NCBI GenBank assembly: GCA_029785825.1
Contig: JAFLYY010000001.1
Coordinates: 961,374-1,025,373 of the forward strand
Direction of reading: 5' to 3'
DNA length: 64,000 bases
DNA from: Nitrososphaerota archaeon
Lineage (GTDB): Archaea > Thermoproteota > Nitrososphaeria > Nitrososphaerales > Gagatemarchaeaceae
Below are positions 59,242 through 64,000 of this stretch, piece by piece (the first letter of the stretch is position 1; every line of letters starts with the position of its first letter). The notes beneath the pieces are model-generated. The model made no database searches. It was not told the origin of the DNA and saw nothing but the letters and a program-made list of their open reading frames with translations. A program made the translations under genes and the position numbers.

Positions 59242-59859
59242 TTGAGCAAGCGGCCAGGGACGTTCGGGTGGTCCGTCAGAGGAGACGCCTGGAGCGTCAG
59301 CGCGTGGCGTCTGGCCCTGGGAATAATCGGAGGGGCGATCACCTTCGGGCTGGCAGACGGGGTGAGATACGGGGTCAACGACGCCAGCGGGCTGGTCTCC
59401 GGTTCTTCGGCGGGGATCACCTTCTATTCAGACGTGATAGCTTTCATCCAGAGCCCTGAGTACTTCTACCTGGTCGGCGCGCTCATCGTGGTCCAGGTCG
59501 TCCACAACACGATCCGGAAGCCGTTCACGGTGAGGGGTCCGATCAAGATGGTCTACGGCGCCCTGATCGGGGCGATGTGGTTCTTCCTCCTCGCGGGAGG
59601 GATGGTCGACTTCAAGGTCGGGGTGCAGAACCCTGTGACGCTCAGCCTGTTCGTGAGCATCTCCCTGCTGATCACCCTCGGGCTCCTCGAGGCCTCGGCC
59701 GGGTTACGCGTCCTGCAGGGGCTGGTCGAGTTCTTCGAAGGGATGAGCGAAGCCGAGGCCAGCCTGAACGCTACGTTCGGAGACGGGAAGGGAACCCCGG
59801 CCAGTGGAGCGCCTTCAGCCGTCCCGGCCGGGTCTACGCAGACGCCTGCGGCCACCTGA
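59242..59859 (+). CDS. Multi-helix membrane protein, second half of the split pair
   Basis: 205 residues from TTG. Four or five helices; 'FTVRGPIKMVYGALIGAMWFFLLAGGMVDF' and 'GLLEASAGLRVLQGLVEFFEG' align with the C-terminal half of the protein at 45584. The polar tail (about 175-205) ends at TGA 59857-59859. The same frame then continues for 34 codons that encode a zinc ribbon, listed separately. No ABC genes are adjacent, unlike the fused homologue. Confidence 0.7.
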   Translation: MSKRPGTFGWSVRGDAWSVSAWRLALGIIGGAITFGLADGVRYGVNDASGLVSGSSAGITFYSDVIAFIQSPEYFYLVGALIVVQVVHNTIRKPFTVRGPIKMVYGALIGAMWFFLLAGGMVDFKVGVQNPVTLSLFVSISLLITLGLLEASAGLRVLQGLVEFFEGMSEAEASLNATFGDGKGTPASGAPSAVPAGSTQTPAAT

Positions 59860-59964
59860 GGCTCCCAGGGCGGGACCGCGTTCTGCAAGCCATGCGGGGA
59901 GCGGCTCGCTTCGGACGAGGCGGTCTGCTCCTCGTGCAGGACCCCCAGGGCCCCGCCTGCCTAG
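59860..59964 (+). other. In-frame zinc-ribbon coding stretch directly after the TGA
   Basis: Following TGA 59857-59859, without frame change, 34 codons read 'GGTAFCKPCGERLASDEAV' then 'CSSCRTPRAPPA' and stop at TAG 59962-59964. The C-x2-C-G...C-x2-C pattern is a textbook short zinc ribbon of the type often attached to the ends of archaeal membrane proteins. No start codon lies between. Either the stop is recent (or a base error), it is read through, or the domain is dead. Confidence 0.6.
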
Positions 59965-60596
59965 AACCCGAGGCTCTCGTTCACCAGAATGACGTGCACC
60001 TTGGGGCGGGTCTGCCTTTCGATTATCAGTGTCTTCGAAAGCACCGTCCCCGGAGCGCCCACCCCTTTCATCCTCCTGTCCTCCATCGGAGTGGAGTGCT
60101 CTCTGAGCCTCCTGAGCCCTTCCTCCAGGTTTCTGGCGACCTTCTGGGTCCCCACCACCAGGATCACGTTCTCGGCCCCGTAGGCGTAGGCGGCCAGCTG
60201 GCTGCCTGTCGCGCTCCCCGTGATCAGCTCCCCTTCTTCGGTGACCGCCTGGACGCTCCCCACGAAGTACTGCGCGTAGATCGCCGCATGCCTCAGCTCC
60301 ACCTGCCTGTCCCTGTCTTTTTCGGCGAGTATCTCCCCCTTCAGGTTCACCCAGGGGCTCCCCTCTGACTTCAGGATGTCCATGAGCCCGATCTGTTCCT
60401 GGGTCGTCCCGCTGGTCATGACGCGCGCGCCGGCCGGGATGATCTTCTTTACCGCCTCGAGCGCCGACCCGCCGTCCCTGACGACCTCCGCCTCGAACCC
60501 CCTCGACTTCAGCGCAGCGACGGTCCTGTCCACCGCGGCCTGGTCGGCCAGCTCGTCCCACCTTTTTCCCGTCCCCTGTATCGCTTCTATGGTCAT
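59961..60596 (-). CDS. LUD-domain (LutC/YkgG-like) protein
   Basis: 211 residues; ATG 60596 lies 26 bases after a TTTAAAAT box. 'ARVMTSGTTQEQIGLMDIL', 'VGSVQAVTEEGELITGSATGSQLAAYAYGAENVILVVGTQKV' and 'SKTLIIERQTRPKVHVILVNESLGF' are the core of the LUD family. LutC-type members take part in lactate oxidation with LutA and LutB, which are absent here. Stand-alone LUD proteins of this kind are widespread and of unknown role. Confidence 0.85.
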   Translation of the reverse strand: MTIEAIQGTGKRWDELADQAAVDRTVAALKSRGFEAEVVRDGGSALEAVKKIIPAGARVMTSGTTQEQIGLMDILKSEGSPWVNLKGEILAEKDRDRQVELRHAAIYAQYFVGSVQAVTEEGELITGSATGSQLAAYAYGAENVILVVGTQKVARNLEEGLRRLREHSTPMEDRRMKGVGAPGTVLSKTLIIERQTRPKVHVILVNESLGF

Positions 60597-60616
60597 GGAG
60601 GCCCACCGATGGTCTG

Positions 60617-60626
60617 GATTTTAAAC
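60617..60626 (-). promoter_or_regulatory. TATA-like box for the LUD gene
   Basis: GTTTAAAATC on the minus strand, centred about 26 bases before ATG 60596; it touches the last codon of the basic protein gene. Confidence 0.5.
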
Positions 60627-60889
60627 TAGTCGTAAGTCCTGACTAACTTGGCAGCCCCTACCTTCCTTCGGGCCGCTGTCGCGGGCGCTGGTTCTGCCTG
60701 CGCTGGGGGGATTGCCAGCGCCGGTGCTGGAGCAGGGGCAGGCCTGGCGACCCTGGCCGTTCTTCTCACGACCTTCCGCTTCGGGGCCCTTCTGGCCGCC
60801 TTCCGCGATGGCTGCTTGGCCCCGGCCCTTCTGGTGGCGACCCTCTTTCTGGCCTTCCCAGCGGGCCGGCGGGCTCTCTCCTCGGGCAT
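60626..60889 (-). CDS. Small Lys/Arg-rich basic protein
   Basis: 87 residues from ATG. 'RRPAGKARKRVATRRAGAKQ' and 'KAARRAPKRKVVRRTARVAR' give a strongly positive first half, followed by a Pro/Ala hinge and 'AARRKVGAAKLVRTYD'. The composition resembles histone H1-like or ribosome-associated tails, so it may bind nucleic acid without a fixed fold. Low-complexity basic frames can arise by chance in GC-rich DNA, and no promoter is obvious, so confidence is moderate. Confidence 0.45.
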   Translation of the reverse strand: MPEERARRPAGKARKRVATRRAGAKQPSRKAARRAPKRKVVRRTARVARPAPAPAPALAIPPAQAEPAPATAARRKVGAAKLVRTYD

Positions 60890-61270
60890 AGGCCATCCAC
60901 CCCGAAATGGCTCCGTTTGTCATTCGAGCTTCTCCCCGGATCTGCGTGTCTCGGGTCAGACCGAAGGGACGAGGAAGGAAGAGTCGTCCAGGCGGCGCGC
61001 GACTTCGCGCTCTGAGCTGAAAGAGCGGTGCACACCTTCTGCGGGCCTCGCGAACGGACCCGGCAGGTTCGATTACCGCCGTGTTTGCGAAGACGTAGCT
61101 AGTCCGCGCCCTCTCTGCTGCTTCGCCTCGTCCCTGCAACAGCAGCATCTGCGGGTCAGTCCGTTCAGCGGGGCCGACGAAGGAGGGGGACGCGGCGTGG
61201 TCCGTGTCCCCTGTAGCCGATCGGGTCTCCGAAGCCTGGGCGCTCGTCCGCACGGACGCCGGGAGGCAGT
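60890..61270. other. Spacer of about 380 bases, no gene seen
   Basis: Open frames exist on both strands but none has a start context or a recognisable protein. No RNA structure stood out. Confidence 0.4.
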
Positions 61271-61657
61271 TCAGCCCACTATCTGCGTGATTTCGTTCGC
61301 CAGTCCCTTCTCCACGTGCTCGGTCCAGAGCATCTCGGGGATGTCCACGGCCAGGAACAGCTCCGAGAGGAGCAGCGCTTCGGCGGCCATCACGCCAAGG
61401 TTCTGGAAGAACTTGCCCACCCCTATGTGGACGGAGAAGTCGTTGGGCTGGCCGGTGACCATTATGGTGAAGGCCCTCTCGGCCGCGACCAGGTCCCTCA
61501 TTATCCCGCCCTTCTGCGCCTGAATGACGGTCCCGAGGGGCGCCGTCGCCATGTTGGTCTTGTACCCCTCCGACTGGAGCTGTTGGACTATCTGCTGGCT
61601 CAGCGAAGCAGGGTCCTTGTTCTTGTTCTGGAAACGGAGAATCTTTTCTGACACCAA
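61271..61657 (-). CDS. Conserved-looking hypothetical protein
   Basis: 129 residues from TTG 61657 (GTG 61654 also possible), 34 bases after a GCTTATAC box. Sequence: a helical start ('LSQQIVQQLQSEGYKTNM'), a strand pair with 'GTVIQAQKGGIMRDLVAAERAFTIMV', then 'FSVHIGVGKFFQNLGVMAAE' and amphipathic helices. The 'QAQKGG..RD..AA.RAFTI' stretch looks like a family signature I have seen in archaeal hypotheticals, but I cannot name a function. No membrane segment is certain. Confidence 0.6.
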   Translation of the reverse strand: MVSEKILRFQNKNKDPASLSQQIVQQLQSEGYKTNMATAPLGTVIQAQKGGIMRDLVAAERAFTIMVTGQPNDFSVHIGVGKFFQNLGVMAAEALLLSELFLAVDIPEMLWTEHVEKGLANEITQIVG

Positions 61658-61807
61658 ATCAGTTCGGCCTTTCAGGCGGCGGCCGCCGTATAAGCATGTC
61701 GTCAACTAAGCTGTTGTTTGGTCGGGCGCGACGACGAAGGTGTCCGGAGCGGGCGCTCGGCCAGGGCAGACCAAGGCGTAGAGACCGAGGCTGGCCACCG
61801 GCCGCCG

Positions 61808-62284
61808 TCATCCTGACTTGCTTGGTTCCCCTTCCGTCACTTCGAACTTGCAGCTGGGGGACAGGGTCCCGCAGCACTCTGTCTCCTCAACCCAATGCTT
61901 GCTCTTCAGGACGTCATCGAACACGGCCTCGAGGAACCCTTCCTTGAATGGGCACACCGCGACTCCGACCCCGGTCATCCACCCCAGGCAGTCGTGACAC
62001 CTCTCGATGCCTATGGTCAGAGGCTCTTCGTCGACGACTTTCATCTCCCCTATGCCGTTGTCTTTCCAGAATGAAGAGAGGCCCGCTACCAGCAGTCTTG
62101 ACTTGTGATTGCCGACCGCCGGACTCTGGGCGGAGCTCCTCGCAATCATCCATTTGGCAAACTCAGAGCCCATGACCTTGCCGACCCCCCTTATCGCAGC
62201 CCTGTTCTTGGATGGGTCCAGCCCCCCGTACTGTTTCAGCGCCCGCATGGCGACCTTAAGCTCGGCGGCCATCTCAGAGCTCAA
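61808..62284 (-). CDS. V4R-domain (4-vinyl reductase-like) protein
   Basis: 158 residues from TTG 62284, with GGAAAGAGAGGA directly before it. The C-terminal part has 'RCHDCLGWMTGVGVAVCPF', 'GFLEAVFDDVL', 'WVEETECCGTLSPSCKFEV', the Cys and Gly pattern of V4R small-molecule-binding domains. The N-terminal helices ('AELKVAMRALKQYG') may mediate dimerisation. V4R proteins sense hydrocarbons, lipids or tetrapyrrole precursors and are often regulatory. A perfect inverted repeat at 62324 touches the promoter. Confidence 0.75.
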   Translation of the reverse strand: MSSEMAAELKVAMRALKQYGGLDPSKNRAAIRGVGKVMGSEFAKWMIARSSAQSPAVGNHKSRLLVAGLSSFWKDNGIGEMKVVDEEPLTIGIERCHDCLGWMTGVGVAVCPFKEGFLEAVFDDVLKSKHWVEETECCGTLSPSCKFEVTEGEPSKSG

Positions 62285-62323
62285 TCCTCTCTTTCCAAGC
62301 TGTGATTGCCCCGCTCCGTCAAT

Positions 62324-62351
62324 AACCTGTCTACCCAAATGCCGACAGGTT
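62324..62351. promoter_or_regulatory. Inverted repeat before the V4R gene (site A)
   Basis: AACCTGTC (62324-62331) and GACAGGTT (62344-62351) are perfect complements separated by 12 bases. It overlaps the upstream edge of a TATA-like GGTTATTGA, and its sequence resembles the repeat at 63041 near the next genes. Confidence 0.6.
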
Positions 62352-62382
62352 TGCGTAACTGTACACAGGGCTGCTGCCGGGG

Positions 62383-62991
62383 CTAGGGTGAAATCGCCCG
62401 GGTCCTCTGGCTCTGCCACGCGCCGCGGCGGAAAGCGGTGAGTCTTATGATTCCGAGGCTCATCTCCTGCTTCATCACGCTGTACTGATACCCGTCCAAG
62501 ACTCCTCTGATGAATTCAGCCATGCAGGCAGTGGCCTCCACTATCCTGCCTGCTCCGACCACCAGTACCTCGATGCTCTCGTCTGGCTTCTCCACAAGGC
62601 TGAACTCCTTTACAGGCAAGATTGTGGCGAATTGCTTGGCTACGTCTGATAGGTCGTTCAGGTCTTCGGCCATGGTCTTGAGGAGCGGGACGATTCTGTT
62701 GCCGAGATTCCTAAAGGCGTTCAGCAAGTAATCCTTGTCGTACTCCCAGATCTTGGAGACCAGACCGTCTACGAAGTCCCCTGGAAGGGTGATGACGTCC
62801 ATCTCCTTCAAGATAGACGTTATCCTCCAGGTCGACTTCAGCTTGTCTGGAGTTGCTCCCTCAGCACTCGTCTGAGAGATCAGGGACAGGGCCTCGTTGG
62901 CAAAGGAGAACAGGGTCTTGTTCTGCTTCGATGCTTGAAGCGCGAACTCTTCGTAGACAGCGTGGTCGATTGAAATGCTCTTTCTGCCCAT
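62383..62991 (-). CDS. Regulator-like protein with an RHH-type N-terminus
   Basis: 202 residues from ATG 62991, chosen because TTTTTATATC is centred 28 bases upstream; the frame is open beyond but crosses the divergent promoter. Residues 3-40 ('KSISIDHAVYEEFALQASKQ', 'LFSFANEALSLI') fit a ribbon-helix-helix. The rest is a mixed helix/strand domain ('STWRITSILKEMDVITLPGDF', 'SIEVLVVGAGRIVEATACM'), reminiscent of ligand-binding halves. It probably binds the palindromes at 62324 and 63041 (inference). Confidence 0.6.
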   Translation of the reverse strand: MGRKSISIDHAVYEEFALQASKQNKTLFSFANEALSLISQTSAEGATPDKLKSTWRITSILKEMDVITLPGDFVDGLVSKIWEYDKDYLLNAFRNLGNRIVPLLKTMAEDLNDLSDVAKQFATILPVKEFSLVEKPDESIEVLVVGAGRIVEATACMAEFIRGVLDGYQYSVMKQEMSLGIIRLTAFRRGAWQSQRTRAISP

Positions 62992-63014
62992 TCGGGTTAG
63001 ATTCAGGCCCTTCC

Positions 63015-63024
63015 GATATAAAAA
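63015..63024 (-). promoter_or_regulatory. TATA box for the RHH-type regulator
   Basis: TTTTTATATC on the minus strand, centred 28 bases before ATG 62991. Confidence 0.55.
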
Positions 63025-63040
63025 CGTGCAAGTGCCCAGA

Positions 63041-63069
63041 ACTGTCCAAACCTGCCGACAGTACGGCAG
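63041..63069. promoter_or_regulatory. Overlapping inverted repeats between divergent genes (site B)
   Basis: ACTGTC (63041-63046) pairs with GACAGT (63057-63062), and CTGCCG (63052-63057) pairs with CGGCAG (63064-63069). The stretch 'CTGTC..AAA..TGCCGACAG' is shared with site A. Confidence 0.55.
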
Positions 63070-63106
63070 ACGGGCTTTTCTCCAAAGCCCGCACAAGTCC
63101 TGGGTC

Positions 63107-63988
63107 ATGGGACTATCGAAAATGAAACTTGCGACAGCAACCCTAGCATCTATCGCAGTCCTTGCCGTATCGAGCATCCCGCCGACCTATGCGCTCTCAA
63201 CCACTGACATAGTCAGCGCCGGCTCCATCTGGCTCGAATCGACCATAGCCGTTGCCCTCGTCTTCGTCACGGCCATGGCGTTCTCCCTCCAGATTGCCAG
63301 AGGCTACTTTCTGAGGATACTGGACAAGTTCACCCTCAGACTGGGCGCGGACATCTGGTGGCTCTCGTATGTGCTGATCAGGGACGGGCTCATGTTCACA
63401 GCATTCATCATGAGCCTGATGGTCTTCTTCCCCGGTACCTTCCTCGACTATCCTCTGGCTGTGCCATTCTTTCCCCTCACCTCCGTTCTTTTCGCAACGG
63501 CCCTGGTGACCAAGCTCTACTTCGACGCTGACGACAACAGGAACGCCTTCCGCTTCGTCACAGTCGTGGTCTTCGCTGGAACGATATCCTGGATCTTCGG
63601 CACGGTCTTCATCACAGAGACACCCCTCACCCTGAGCACACTTCCCGCCGGCGTCAGCGCCACGAGTGGGTTCTGGGCCAGCGTGTACAACAGCTTCAGT
63701 TCCACCCAGAACCTGGGCTTGGCGATGGTGTCGTTCTACAGCTGCTTCGCTGCTCTGGGCTTGATCGCTGCAGTCGGTTTCGCCCACCCGCTCCTTCACT
63801 CGAGGATTCGTGCCAAGAAGTCCTTGGGCGCTCCTTCTCCATCCTCTTCGCCCGCGGTATCGGTGCCCGTGTCTTCGGGCAGGGTCTACTCCGACACAGA
63901 GCGTAGCAACAATCCCCAGCCAGTGCAAGGGACGAAGGCGCAAGTTCCCGCGCTCCTGCCAAGGGAGCGCGTAGACTACATAGCATAG
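63107..63988 (+). CDS. Polytopic membrane protein of unknown function
   Basis: 293 residues from ATG 63107. An N-terminal signal-like helix ('LATATLASIAVLAVSSIPPTYA') is followed by about five helices up to residue 225, then a polar Ser/Pro-rich cytoplasmic-type tail of about 65 residues. Charged residues between helices ('IARGYFLRILDKFTLRLGADIWW') and 'FDADDNRNAFRF' mark loops. No named family. It diverges from the RHH-type regulator with site B between them, so joint control is likely. The gene ends 12 bases before the window edge. Confidence 0.65.
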   Translation: MGLSKMKLATATLASIAVLAVSSIPPTYALSTTDIVSAGSIWLESTIAVALVFVTAMAFSLQIARGYFLRILDKFTLRLGADIWWLSYVLIRDGLMFTAFIMSLMVFFPGTFLDYPLAVPFFPLTSVLFATALVTKLYFDADDNRNAFRFVTVVVFAGTISWIFGTVFITETPLTLSTLPAGVSATSGFWASVYNSFSSTQNLGLAMVSFYSCFAALGLIAAVGFAHPLLHSRIRAKKSLGAPSPSSSPAVSVPVSSGRVYSDTERSNNPQPVQGTKAQVPALLPRERVDYIA

Positions 63989-64000
63989 GGGGCGAGAACA

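Noticed and set aside
61030-61095. GGTTCGATTACC, resembling a tRNA T-arm
   Set aside because: No matching acceptor, D or anticodon stems could be formed around it, and the T-stem itself does not pair.
60648-61523. Plus-strand frame of 291 codons with a hydrophobic start
   Set aside because: It is the antisense of the Lys/Arg/Ala-rich protein and the following gene; the hydrophobic run is the complement of K/R codons.

Overview
The window is GC-rich archaeal DNA. Evidence for an archaeon: many genes begin with TTG or GTG about 20-37 bases after a TATA-like box, usually without a Shine-Dalgarno motif. Typically archaeal families are present: a crenactin-like actin, a presenilin-type protease, a DUF5679 zinc ribbon, a DUF4143 ATPase, a V4R protein, and giant secreted proteins built from 'ESGLPSGTSW' modules. 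The actin points weakly to the TACK side (Nitrososphaeria or Bathyarchaeia-like), but the 'ESGLPxGTxW' module is also common in Thermoplasmata, so the lineage is left open.

Layout. 1-1461: the 3' part of a polysaccharide flippase gene, followed by about 700 bases with no intact gene. 2.2-29.2 kb: a surface-protein island. It holds four secreted or anchored proteins of 2874, 391, 2596 and 2455 residues on the minus strand. The last three sit head to tail, probably as one unit led by a sedolisin protease fused to a peptide-binding domain and a beta-helix. A two-HTH Lrp/AsnC-like regulator lies among them on the plus strand. 29.3-33.4 kb: a presenilin-like intramembrane protease, two small ribbon-helix-helix (RHH) proteins, an AAA/DUF4143 ATPase with a palindromic promoter, and a truncated prephenate dehydrogenase.

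33.6-39.2 kb: a minus-strand operon of a membrane protein, an FAD oxidoreductase, an FGGY kinase and an AGPS/GlcD-like flavoprotein, most likely for a phosphorylated polyol, plus a separately promoted protein of unknown function. 39.3-46.6 kb: a secreted coiled-coil protein behind a perfect palindrome, a VWA protein, a PEF-CTERM-like surface protein, and a three-gene ABC export operon. 46.7-60.6 kb: a DUF5679 protein, crenactin, a GT87 mannosyltransferase-like protein, MFS and NCS1 transporters, PadR, an Ntn-hydrolase asparaginase, a class III cyclase with TolB and TPR parts, a DHH phosphoesterase, a UbiE-type methyltransferase, a two-gene homologue of the fused ABC-accessory protein (ending at a TGA followed in frame by a zinc ribbon), and a LUD protein. 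60.6-64 kb: a basic K/R-rich protein, a conserved hypothetical, a V4R protein and an RHH-like regulator divergent from a membrane protein; the last three share a palindromic motif.

Functionally the window centres on the cell envelope: adhesins or S-layer-like proteins, extracellular proteolysis coupled to peptide capture, intramembrane proteolysis, glycan flipping and glycosylation, and an ABC exporter. Small-molecule metabolism and signalling genes sit between these. Three genes (near 37.4, 38.6 and 51.7 kb) appear to lose their true N-terminus to a frame break, so some single-base sequence errors are possible.
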